Shown here: positions 33,929-44,475 of the stretch, one piece after another | Layout: every line of letters starts with the position of its first letter | Numbering within the stretch: position 1 is the first letter of the stretch | From: Liolophura sinensis | Lineage: Eukaryota; Mollusca; Polyplacophora; Chitonida; Chitonidae | Assembly: GCF_032854445.1 (NCBI RefSeq) | Contig: NC_088301.1 | Span: 10,042,281-10,106,280 of the forward strand | Direction of reading: 5' to 3' | DNA length: 64,000 nucleotides | Notes under the pieces: model-generated | Database searches by the model: none | Seen by the model: the letters and a program-made list of their open reading frames with translations, nothing else | What the model was told of the DNA's origin: nothing | Program-made: the position numbers and the translations under genes

Positions 33929-35561
33929 CAGTCCTGGAAAAAAGTTTGGAATATTGGTGAATTTCACACCATCGAAGAGCGTGGTTCGTTGCGTTCAGGT
34001 CAATAATCTGTCGATTGGTTTCACTTGGACTAGTCTCTATGATGCATTATCAATAGTTTCCTCAAACCAAAACATTTCTAAATGTTATAGGAGATGAGTT
34101 TTTCACGATATTCTGAAACCCATGTATTTTATTATGAACTGTAACTTTTATTCGATTGGAAATATGTCTACAATACTTGGTAAGTTAAATATGCAAAACA
34201 CTAACAATACAGAAAATTAATTTAGTACTTGGTGTGCCCACCCCTCGCATTGTACAATGCGCGCATACGTCTTGGCATACTGGCAACTAAGGAAGTCAAA
34301 GTTTCTTCCGGTATATCTCTCCAGCAAGTGAGCACAGCACGAGTTAGTTCAGCCACGTTCGTTGGGGCTTCATCCAGGTTATTCAACCCACGGGAAACTT
34401 CCGCCCACAAGTTCTCAATTGGGTTCATATCCGGTGAAATGGCTGGCCACTGCATGTGCTCAACACCCTCCTGTTCCAGAAAATTCCGTATCAGTTCGGT
34501 CCGGTGCGGCGTGGCGTTATCGTCCTGATACACAAAGTTTGCCCTGAATTGTTGCCGAGCAAATGGGAGCATTATCGTTTCCAGAATCCGTTGATATTGG
34601 TGCTGGTTCATGTGTCCATCCAAGACGTGCAGGTCGCATTTACCAGTGCTATGAAAAGCACCCCAGACGGTGACCCCACCGCCCCGCCTTGGACTCTGGG
34701 CATGATGCAATCTTCGTTCAGAGCCTCGTGAGCCTGACGACGCACCATCACACGGCCATCTTCCCGGTAGATGACAAAACGAGACTCATCACTGAATATC
34801 ACGTGTCGCCAGTGTCCCACCTGCCAGTTCAGGTGTTCCGGCGCCCAGGATAAGCGTGCCTGGCGGTGTCGACGCTGTAGCAAAGGCTTCCTCTTAGGCC
34901 TCCTTACCACCCAGCAGTCAACAGTCTGGATCGCACTAAGCGGCTTGACACAGGAGTATTGGTAAATCTCATCCAGTCAGCGCGTATCTGGTTGGAACTC
35001 TTCGTACAACCATTGCGGCAAAGTCTCACCAGATACCGGTCCTCTCTCTCTGTGGTCTTTCGTGGCCGACCAGACCTCGGTCTAGGCGTCGGCACACCCG
35101 CCTGTCGGTGTCGCTTAAAGATTTTGGAGACGGCTCCCTGAGTGACACCAAGAGCTGCTGCAATGTCCTTCTGTTTTGCTCCAGCCAGGCTCATACCAAC
35201 GATACGGTTGCAGACTGCAGCACTCAGTTGACGTCTCATGATCACAGCAGTATTGTTGGAAACACTCTGGAGCACTGGCATGCCTTAACCGAACTTTTAT
35301 AAGAGTCACAAGGTTAAATTATAATCATGTCTGCGTACATGACTTTTTCACTGAGAAATGGATGGTCATGCTTTGTCCCAACTGTAATTTTGCTCAGGTG
35401 ACACAAGCAATAATGGTGTGTATGAGCTGAAAGGGGACATAATCCACTACATTTTCCACCCAAACAAGAATGTGTGCATTCAATGTAAGGCGCACAAAAG
35501 TATGTTTCTGGTAAATGCTATCATTAGTGAAAACAATATTCCAAACTTTTTTCCAGGACTG
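33929..35561 (-). mobile_element. Tc1/mariner (Tc1, DD34E) transposon, full length, about 1.63 kb
   Basis: Terminal inverted repeats of about 29 bp with identical first 20 bases (CAGTCCTGGAAAAAAGTTTG) at 33929 and, reversed, ending at 35561. They are flanked by TA on both sides (33927-33928 and 35562-35563), the expected Tc1 target duplication. The single transposase is on the minus strand with non-coding stretches of about 280 bp on each side. Length and layout are those of a complete element, inactivated by frameshifts. Confidence 0.97.
34222..35281 (-). pseudogene. Tc1 transposase, two frameshifts
   Basis: A cut-and-paste transposase broken into three frames. Frame 1 (35281-34904) has the paired HTH DNA-binding domain (AALGVTQGAVSKIFKRH, GRPRK linker, second HTH). 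Frame 2 (34910-34608) has HVIFSDESRF with the first catalytic Asp. Frame 3 (34710-34222) has FVYQDDNATPH with the second Asp and SPDMNPIENLW with the catalytic Glu. Thirty-four residues separate the second Asp and the Glu, so this is DD34E. The shifts lie near 34905-34915 and 34680-34715. The catalytic triad is intact, and only the frame is lost. Close to Tc1-like transposases of invertebrates and fish. Confidence 0.95.
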
Positions 35562-35563
35562 TA

Positions 35564-36383
35564 TATTCTGAAGATATATATATTTGTTATATATAGGTAT
35601 ATTCTCTATGTATGTTTTATTAATTCATAAAGAGATTTTTTGAAAGTTTTCATTGGTGGAAGACTACATAAACATCATTATGACTGCTGTGTACAGTTTT
35701 AAACTGCATCTCTTCATTTCTGGTTAACAGTTGTGTTAGATAACAAACAAACATTAAAGAGAGTTTGTGGGGTGCCAGTGGCAGAGGGGATTCCTAAGTC
35801 CATTAAAAGTGACAAAGCCACAAAAAGTTGCCACACAACACTGTTCTGTGTTTTCGGAACACATCTTTTTCTTCCTCTTCATGGATTATCTGCCCTTGAC
35901 GGCAGGTATCAGTTCTACTATCCAATACTGTTTGTATTTGAAAGTGCTTGTGTGACAGAATTTAAATACCCACTGTGATCAGCTTTGACTAATCTACATG
36001 TACAATGTTTTGTAAGGTTAACTACTTTTGAATCATTGCAGTTTGCTTCTGTGCTTAGAAAAACTGACAAAGTAAACGTTAATATTTCCCATCGTCCCAT
36101 ATGCTTTAGTACTGAAATAAAGGACAGATAGCTACCATCAAGGTAGTTTTTCTGAAAATAGGTGTTACATACATGTTACATGAATGGTATGAATTCTCCT
36201 TATCTAAAGTATGTACGCACAACAAGACTTCAGTGGTATTGATGAATACTGATTATAGCAGCCTAAACACAAGCCTGTGTTGTTTGCACAGACTCGATAT
36301 TTCACCCTTGTCTAGTGACTGCACTGATGAAAGACAAGTGCAGAGAGCATGGAGTGTAAGAAGTATGGCACATCTACATGGTT
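35564..36383. other. Non-coding DNA without recognised features
   Basis: Only short chance ORFs. Confidence 0.4.
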
Positions 36384-36515
36384 TTAATTTATTTATTTGA
36401 ATGGTGTTGTAAGCCACACTCAAGAACACTTCACTTATGTGGCGTCAGTCAGCATTGTAGTGGAAGGAAACCCATGCAGAGCTCTGGTGAAAGCCATGAC
36501 CATGTGCAATATTTG
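36384..36515 (-). mobile_element. SINE-1, 3' part, diverged
   Basis: TTTATTTATTTGAATGGTGT, CACTCAAGAACACTTCACTT, AGCATTGTAGTGGAAGGAAA and CATGACCATGTGC in reverse orientation, with many CpG-decay substitutions. Confidence 0.78.
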
Positions 36516-38790
36516 GTGATACTGTCAATAATGATTAGTGTGAAAGTTTAGTATGGAACAAGCTTGTCTAGCCATATGCAGATACATGTTCCTGCATGGG
36601 AACTTTTCACTGTTATGTTTAGTTTTAGGCTAAAATTGTTTTCTAAATTAAGCCTTTAGATATATGTATCAAATACACAAAATTTTGACCATTTTCACAG
36701 AAGTTTTAGTATTTTATTTTGTAAATAGGATTAAAGTTTTGGACTTTAGCCCAAATGAAACAGAGTTCAGAAATTTGTACAGGCAAAATTTATTTGTGTT
36801 GCCAAGCTAGACACATAGACTGGTAAAAAACTGAAGTAAGGTGTTTCAAAATGGCACCTTTAAAATCCTGTCTAGCTAATACACTGGTGGTTGTAAGATT
36901 TATCACCCATATTGTTATTAATAAAGCTAAGCTAAGGTGCAGCATCTCAATGAACACTGCTTTGATACGTTTGACACTTTTTTTTTGTGTGCGTCAACTG
37001 CTTTAATCATATTTATTAAGCTAAATTTATGCGGCATATGCTGCTCGCTTGAAAGTTGCAGTATAATTACAGTGTTTTGAGGCACTCAAAATGATCAAAA
37101 TAACATATGACGCAAGATTTCTTATCGGGTCTGATGAAAATGTGGAGAATTAAGAATAAAAGGGGAAGATATATATGCGATGAGATTTGGACTAGAAACT
37201 ATGACGATAATGGAGTCAGTCTTGTGAAAAACTTGTGCAGCTCTGTTAACAAATGCCTTCTCCCATAATCTCCACATATAGATCTTCTACATCACCGAAT
37301 CTATTCTGTGGGTTTCCATGGCAATGCATCACTAAGAAAGCAGCCTGATCAAGTATAGGTTTACAGCTTATGATTGTATTGAACAGCAAGACTGGAACTC
37401 CAGGTGTTAGGACTGTCGTCCATACTGAACTCTGAAACAGTGCTCTGACAAGCAGACTAAGCCCTACATGATTTGAGATTCCTGTCAACAGCAGCCCAGA
37501 CAAGGTTTGGTATAGCATACACTTTTCCTCCATTTTACTCCTCTGTTTTTTTTGTTTTTTTTGAGGGGTTTGTTTCTTGTATTTGGTGCTCAGATTCATG
37601 TAACTATTTCACCAGAAAATACCACAAAGTATTGTACTCAGTCACACAACTTTGTTCTCCAAGTTTGATTGTTGAATTCTCTCCTGAAATAGAAAAGTCG
37701 ACCAGAATTAATTGTTTACTGATTTATGTACGTCTAACTATAAACCATGCCCTGTAATGTGGGTGTGGAAGGGAAGGCTGAATGAGCTAATTTTACCTGT
37801 TTTGGCCTATTTTTGTCTGAAAGGACATTTTTAAATCAAAATTAGGAAGGGCACCATTGGGGTATCAGGATCTGAATTAACATGAATTATGCGCAACAGA
37901 TGTTTTGTTATTGTTCCCAACCCAAAAGGATGGAGGAGTTTGGTGATGACAATCCCTCTGTCTGTCCATCTGTTCACTCGTCTCACACTAAACATTCTAA
38001 ATGACCCCAAATTTCGCCCGCTAAAGTGCATCGTTCGAGGCAAATAAATGCCATAAAATATCATTTTTGCTACTGAAACATACATTCTTTTCTAGCACGT
38101 TATGATAATATCATCCAAACCAGCCTTAAAGCACTTTACCAGAATCAGTAGAATTCTCAGGATATGGTAAATTGAACGAGTTAGTCAAGGACAAAGTCTT
38201 CGATCATTAAGGGTATATACATGTATAGATGTACTGAACTCCTCCCTCAGTAAACAAGTGAATCCTCTGAAAACTCCAAGATCTTGTAGTTAACACTTCA
38301 AGATGTTCATGTCATTTTTAGTTGTACCCCCCAAGTCGTGCTTTTTTTTTTTTTTTTTTTTTTTTTTTACTAATGCTGAAATTAGCCGTTTTCTGATCTT
38401 TTTAGCTTGTTATTTTGATATGGGATAGTCATTTCGGTGGAATCAACTCATCCAGCAATAAACAGTTGAGGTTTTTGAAACTCTCAGATTGGGGGATAGA
38501 CAGTTTCACGATGAGCATCTGTAATATGTACCCGAAATCCTTTTTTTCTCACCCTGTACGGATGCTGGACTAAGCCAGTTTGTTATCTTTTTAAAGTGGC
38601 ATCCTGTGTAATCAACTCTTAATCAATGCTCGACTTGAATGCAGTATATTATCCTTTTCACTCTTATATATGGAGTACATTTTTGTAGAATCAGTTCCTA
38701 CAACAGTGGGAATGGGTACTCATGGGTTTTCTTTGGGCGATTATAGATTCATCCCCTTTAAAAAAGAAATGTCCCTCAAAGGGGACCTGG
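36516..38790. other. Non-coding DNA without recognised features
   Basis: A 117-codon minus frame (37246-37599) has no recognisable domain. A T27 run lies near 38342-38368. Confidence 0.4.
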
Positions 38791-38793
38791 ATT

Positions 38794-38950
38794 GCTGGAG
38801 TTATTCGAAAGTGTATTAAAATTAATCCAGGCTTAAATCTCAATTCTAGTCTAAACCAAATTTAAAATTATTTGTACTTTAGTCTGGACTAAAAGTTAAT
38901 ACTGGGAATAAGCTCTGATTTGATAAGACTATCGAACAACTGGGCCCTGT
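38794..38950. mobile_element. MITE with GGGCCC-AGTTGTTCGA-type end
   Basis: The right end (plus) reads TATCGAACAACTGGGCCCTG. Its reverse complement GGGCCCAGTTGTTCGATAGT pairs with GGAGTTATTCGAAAGTGTAT at the left. The interior is rich in TTAAxxC words. Left boundary approximate. Confidence 0.5.
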
Positions 38951-40340
38951 TCTGATAAATTCCACCAAATTTTGCTTCCCCTAGATTCCTTGTTTTTGTA
39001 CATTGTTTTTTCTTGAAAAACATATGTGAAACAGGATAGTTTAATGATTCATGGCTTCACTGTATAAGTGTTAAGTTTATATTGGAAAATACAAAGTTAA
39101 CACCATTTGTGACAGAAATCTTTTTATCTTTGCCTTGTTTTTTTAGTTTTCTTTCCACAGGTAGATGAGATTTTGGAAGAAAGATTAATTGGTTACTGGT
39201 TCATATACATGTAGCTATAAGCAGGTCAAGTTCCACTTCATAGCAGTCAGTTGTCACCTTACAGCTACCGGTACTGGTACAAGTTTAATAATAATGTTGT
39301 ACTGGAGTTACAAGTACAGAATGCGTGGGTATAAATTTATTTCTCTGTTGATGTAGCATAAGTGTTCATGGACATATTAGTGGACATCAGTAATTTTGAC
39401 AGTGCCTAAAATATACTTTTTCACGTGTTTGATTAAAAAAGAAATCATTGGCTTTAGAAACAAGATATTAATTTAAAACCCATTGATACGATTTCAACTC
39501 CCACAACTTCTCAAATGTAGAAAGATTACATTTGTATTGATGGTTGCCATATTCATTAGTCTGGCAATGTAAAAAAAAAAAATTATGTTGTGCTCAAATA
39601 TTTTTTCCTTCAGCCATGTCAGCTGTATGTGTTATAACAGACGTGTTTCTAAAATTTGCAAACTTACCTGACCTATGTGTAGTTCACATTTGTAACCAAT
39701 CAGTGATCTTCTCAATTGCAGGTATATATCATGTAACTCATTTGTGAGATAGAAAAACAACCTGTTGGAGCTTTATATTAATGCTGGTTTGGCCATGACT
39801 TAAATGAACATGTTCTTCAGACACTTTAATTATACTCTAAAGGTCGATAATTAAAACACGTGACAGATTCATTGCTGTTTGATTTGTGCCACATTATTGG
39901 GACTATATAGATCAGACTCCAGACTCCAAAATGTAGTAGCATGATCATGATAATCCCTTCATACCTGTACATTTTTCATGCCTGTTTGTACCGGGGTAGA
40001 TTTCTATGAACAAACAGCTTCCATAAAGCTTGGCCTGATAAATGTTTGTCTAAAAGGTTTGCTGGCACAGCTTTGTTTTTTCCATGATTGAACAACACTG
40101 TAGCATTGATTTAAGGACGCAGGTTACAGATACTTAGCACTTAATATTGCAGCTGCCTCACATGATTGTAGATCATCATACAGGGATGCTATTAAAAACA
40201 AGTGTGTCATTTTCAAGAGGCTGCGATCAGAGAAAGCAACTCAACAGATAAATTGCATCCATGTGGTTCTTAAAAGAACTCAGTTTTTTTAGGCATCATG
40301 CCATCTGTGTGGTAACACTTCACTTCCCTGCAGACATTGT
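38951..40340. other. Non-coding DNA without recognised features
   Basis: Only short chance ORFs. Confidence 0.4.
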
Positions 40341-40626
40341 GGGGCCTTAGTGGCCTAGTACAGCAAAAGGACCCAGGAGCCTCTCTCCAATGCGCACTGG
40401 CTGTGAGTTCAACTCCAACTCGTGCCGGCTTCCTCTCATACTATGCTGACATGGGAAGCTTTGTAACCTGTGGAAGGTCAGTAACCTATGGAAAGTCAGT
40501 AACCTGTGGAAAGTCGTGAATTTCCACTCGGCCCTGCCCAGTTTTTTTGAACCATAATTGCTGGCCTCCATCGAACAAGTGAAGTATTCGTAGGTACAAC
40601 GTAAGTCGCCAACCAGATAAATAAAT
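40341..40626 (+). mobile_element. SINE-1 with internal 20-bp triplication
   Basis: GGGGCCTTAGTGGCCTAGTA head, GTGAGTTCAACTCCAACTC B-box, 3' GTACAACGTAAGTCGCCAAC and AAATAAATG. The segment (C/A)AGTAACCTGTGGAAAGT is repeated three times at 40460-40518, which is unique among the copies here. Confidence 0.85.
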
Positions 40627-42450
40627 GTAGCTACCAATTTCTAACACTTTTGCACTAACTTCCTCTTCTATAAAATGTTATATTACAAATTTATGGCAGC
40701 ATTTTAATTAACTGAGTTTCCTAGTTCCTATGAACTCTATTTTTGTCATGGAATTATATGCAAACTTACATTATAAACTCTTATTTATAGATTATCTGTC
40801 TGGTATTAGTAGTAACTATATCCATTTTAAACTGATGGTTCACACAACATTTATTTTAGTTATGTCGCATCCATCAAAGGCTCTGTTAAAATTTAATGTA
40901 AAGCTGCGTATAGCCGAGGATCACTTTACAGACAAACACAACTCAATCACATCATCCTTCACACCTGGAACAGCGAGATGATAAAGATCAATTTGAGCTG
41001 AATGCTGCTATATTTGTGTCAGCTAGGCAACTATTTATCTGTACCGGAATGCCTCTCAGCGGTTGAGCTTATAGTCAACGCTCGTACAAACATGTTTATG
41101 TGGGTTATTCCCCTTGGCCTTGACCCATTACTATAATGCTGGTGTGGAAAATGAGTGTCGCAGTCGGCTGAATTCTACAGTCTGAGGCAGAGCTGTCGTG
41201 GTTATTTAATTCAGGTAAGGAGCAGGTGGGGCTAGGGGAATTAGGTGGGGCCAGGGTAATTAGGGGGAGCAGATCATTAAATTAGATTTATCCCATGTGG
41301 GAATGGTTACAGCTAAAACAGGGTATACTTTTTACTTGCTGGGTAAGGTATGTATTCTTCTCAGGTGTAGCTGTCATCTTATATGTACATGAAGATCTCA
41401 GGTTTTAAGTTCACTGGAATCTGGGTCCTGTTTACCTGTTAGCTATGAATAACTCTGGAAAATTGCTCCTGTCTCGGTCAGTAACATAAAGACTGAGATG
41501 ACCGTGGTATTCTGCTTGTCCAGATCTGTGTCTGCTTGACCTACATGAACATGCACTCGCTATCACTGATGCGTTAACTAAGCATGACTGAACGTCTCAT
41601 GACGTGTAACATAATAGTAAAATGTAGGTGTACTGTTGTTTTGTACCATTGAAAAAAAAACATTGAAAAGCAAAAAAAAAAAACAAAAAAAACCCCAACC
41701 CACAACTCAAACAGAATTTGCCAGCGTTGAATCGTTCTGTAGGTGTAGGTAAGGCATGATTCTGCATGCATCATTTCAACTGGAGATCAGTATAGTGTCA
41801 TGCAGGTATTTTTTTTTTTTTTGCTCTTTTTTTCTCCACGAATAGACCTCAGTGCTGCAATCAATATAAGAAAAATATTCTTCCATATGAGAGAAAGCAT
41901 TAATCAAATCAATGCATAGAATGAGTTGTTGGTTTTATAATAATAATAAAATATGCTTATAGTTACTCATGTAGGTAATTGGTAAGCATATGTATGTACG
42001 TAGATCTATGTGTCTTTGGCTGAAAGACCTAAAAGTAAGTTTACGCCAACTGCAAGTTCATATATTCATATGACAGTTATACAAAATACAAACTATGAAA
42101 TCTGTCATCCGTAAAATTTTCTCACATTTTTTGTGTTAATCCTAATTTAATATTGGTGTCTTTGTGGTGCGTGTAGGAATTAAACTATAACATGGCAGGA
42201 ATGACACTTCTCTGGCCTGAGGTGAGCATGATTTGTGAATTGCAGCTGTTTGTAAATCTGCTGCCGGGAGCTAGGCCAGGGTTTCTTTACTAGCTCGCAT
42301 AACTCATTGAACTGTAAATGACTTACAGACGTCACAGTGCAAAAACAAGTAGGTCATGGGGATGTGAAGAACGCGCACCGCTATGACCTAATGTGACACC
42401 CTCTAGCTCACTATGACACCATTTGATACAACTATCGTGAATAGGACATA
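40627..42450. other. Non-coding DNA without recognised features
   Basis: A possible mini-exon AACATGGCAGGAATGACACT.. lies at 42180-42221 between GTGTAG and GTGAGC. Too short to support. Confidence 0.35.
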
Positions 42451-42452
42451 TA

Positions 42453-42687
42453 CAGGGTGTCCCAGAAATCACGCACCATCCAGGTTGAGGTTGAATGCTT
42501 GAGCTACAGAGCGGTGTGTTGCCCCATCTCGTCCAGATATAAAAACCAATTCAACTCTTTCTTGTACTGTCAGTTTATTAGCCATAATTAACTCTGAAAG
42601 AGAGAAAAAAATTTAAAATCAGTATTAAATCTGAAACACAGAAAAACATTGAAAATCAGGATGGTGCACGACTTCTGGAACACCCTG
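42453..42687. mobile_element. Mariner/IS630-type MITE (235 bp) keeping the start of a transposase
   Basis: Inverted ends CAGGGTGTCCCAGAAATCAC / CAGGGTGTTCCAGAAGTCGT followed by GCACCATCC in both arms, with TA at both sides (42451-42452, 42688-42689). It is an internal-deletion derivative: the right half encodes a transposase N-terminus on the minus strand. Confidence 0.88.
42483..42585 (-). pseudogene. N-terminal HTH fragment of a mariner-type transposase
   Basis: From ATG at 42585 the frame reads MANKLTVQERVELVFISGRD then GATHRSVAQAFN, the typical opening of the HTH (DUF4817-like) N-terminus of these transposases. It stops where it meets the left terminal repeat, so all catalytic parts are gone. 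Confidence 0.65.
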
Positions 42688-42907
42688 TATAAACTAATTT
42701 AAATATGTTTTTTATCATCATGTTTTTTATAATGTTATGTAATTTACATGTAGATATGGTTTATTAATTGGCCAGCCATCTAGTACATGTACATATTTTG
42801 TATCTGATACATATATAAGTATATATATATCTATAAAAATGCATTGCCCATGATTCACAATAACTCCTATACTACGTGAGAAAGTCCAATTAACGTACAG
42901 GTGGTTG

Positions 42908-43006
42908 TAGATTTGTTTCCAGTTTCCTCTCACTAAGAAATGCTGGTTGCCGTTGTGATTATGTGAAATATTCTTGAGTATGATGGTACAGCGTAAAACA
43001 CCAGTG
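42908..43006 (+). mobile_element. SINE-1 3' fragment
   Basis: GTTTCCAGTTTCCTCTCACT, ATGTGAAATATTCTTGAGTA and GCGTAAAACACCAGTG. Head and AAAT tail missing. Confidence 0.75.
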
Positions 43007-43334
43007 TAAATTCCCGCTGATAATTAGTACCAAGTTACCTATTCTGAAGAATAGTCCTGAAATGAAACATATAGTTTCTACATATAAATATCCAATTATT
43101 AGCAGTAAAGAACAGGACCAACAAGAATATTGATGAGAGTTTGTTTTTTCATATACCAGCAAACAGTGTAATGCATAAGTGAATAAATGTAACAAACTCA
43201 GATATGGGACATTCTCTCTGCATATGCACAGGTTCTTCACAGTGCCCTTTTATTCCCAGGAAACGTGCCCATATATAAACCATGACAAACTGTTGCAGAC
43301 AGGAATTTAATTAGTGTTATAGACAGAGATCAGT

Positions 43335-43601
43335 GGGGCCTCCGTGGCTCAGTCGGTTAATGCGCTAGCGCAGCGTAATGACCCAGGAGCCTCTCACCAA
43401 TGCGGTCGCTGTGAGTTCAAGTCCAGCTTATGCTGGCTTCCTCTCCGGCCGAAAGTGGGAAGGTCTGCCAGCAACTTGCGGATGGTCGTGGGTTTCCCCC
43501 GGGCTGTGCCCGGTTTCCACCCACCATAATGCTGGCCGCCGTCGTATAAGTGAAATATTCTTGAGTACGGCGTAAAACACCAATCAAATAAATAAATAAA
43601 T
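43335..43601 (+). mobile_element. SINE-1, full length (in composite copy B)
   Basis: GGGGCCTCCGTGGCTCAGTC head, B-box GTGAGTTCAAGTCCAGC, body CTCCGGCCGAAAGTGGGAAG, 3' GGCGTAAAACACCAATC and AAATAAATAAATAAA. Best reference copy in the window for the family (about 267 bp). Confidence 0.96.
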
Positions 43602-44322
43602 TGTCCAATCAAAAAGTACAACTACATACAGGACTACTTCTATTGTTTATAGCCATGCAAAAAAAGAACAATAAAACAATAAAAAAAAAATCAATTACCG
43701 CACTGGGACAGCATAAAATTTATCTTCATGAAAAGTGAAAAATAGCAAAGGTTGGTGAAAGGAAATAAGCACTTGACGCTGTAAGCCTAAACAAGGTACC
43801 AGTACTCACAAAGGGTGAACTGAAGTTCAACCGTCAACGATAGCAACATGCTTCGATATCAGATTGCACAAAATTAAAAACCTACAAACTTAACTCACTA
43901 CTTTGGGGAGCACCAAAGAGTTGTCTCCTATATATGAACTGGGCTACAACTGATGTACCTCAAGATTATTCTCAGATCTAGTCCATTCCATTTGCCACAT
44001 TGAACATGACAACTGGTCTCACTGTGACCCCTTAATTCATAAGATATGACCTAGATTTATGTCACAGTTTTGGAGCATTAATGTTTTTTAGAACTATATT
44101 TAGCTAAATGTGTGGTTCGGGCTCCACCCATTTCACATGTAGACCGATATCAGTACCACTGTACGCATCTCGTTTACATGTACATAATTGTTAAAACAAA
44201 CCGACGTTTGACAACAGACTCTATTAACCACCTAAATCTGTTCAAAACAACTTATGGGATAAACATAATGTGCAATTTGTAACCCATTTTATCAAATTTA
44301 TTAAATGTAATTTTTTTTTTGA
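43461..44322 (+). repeat. Composite repeat, copy B: SINE-1 plus 720-bp flank
   Basis: Inverted partner of 29999-30863, 13 kb away. The shared sequence covers the last 140 bp of SINE-1, its tail, and 720 bp beyond, ending at T10 (44311-44320). Here the SINE is complete, so B resembles the donor state and A a truncated derivative. Confidence 0.93.
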
Positions 44323-44384
44323 CCAGATGTCTGTCTGAATGCATCACTTGTGGAGCCCCAAGCAGCTCAAATAATTTATTGTAT

Positions 44385-44475
44385 TCGATTTATTGGATAG
44401 GTGTTTTACTGCGTATTGTGGGTGGAAACCGTGGGAAACCCACCAGCGTAGGTTACTGGCAAACCTTCCTAAGTA
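44385..44475 (-). mobile_element. SINE-1 fragment with internal deletion
   Basis: TTGGATAGGTGTTTTACTGC, GTGGGTGGAAACC, GGGAAACCCACCAGC and GGTTACTGGCAAACCTTCC in reverse order. The AAGAATATTTCACTTATACG part is deleted. Confidence 0.7.

Noticed and set aside
34229-35302. Plus-strand ORFs of 60-99 codons
   Set aside because: Antisense shadows of the Tc1 transposase on the minus strand.
37246-37599. 117-codon minus-strand ORF
   Set aside because: No recognisable domain or splice context; the N-terminal Lys/Gln run comes from a T-rich tract on plus.
42180-42221. Mini-exon starting MAGMTLLWPE between GTGTAG and GTGAGC
   Set aside because: Ten codons only, weak pyrimidine tract and no partner exon found.
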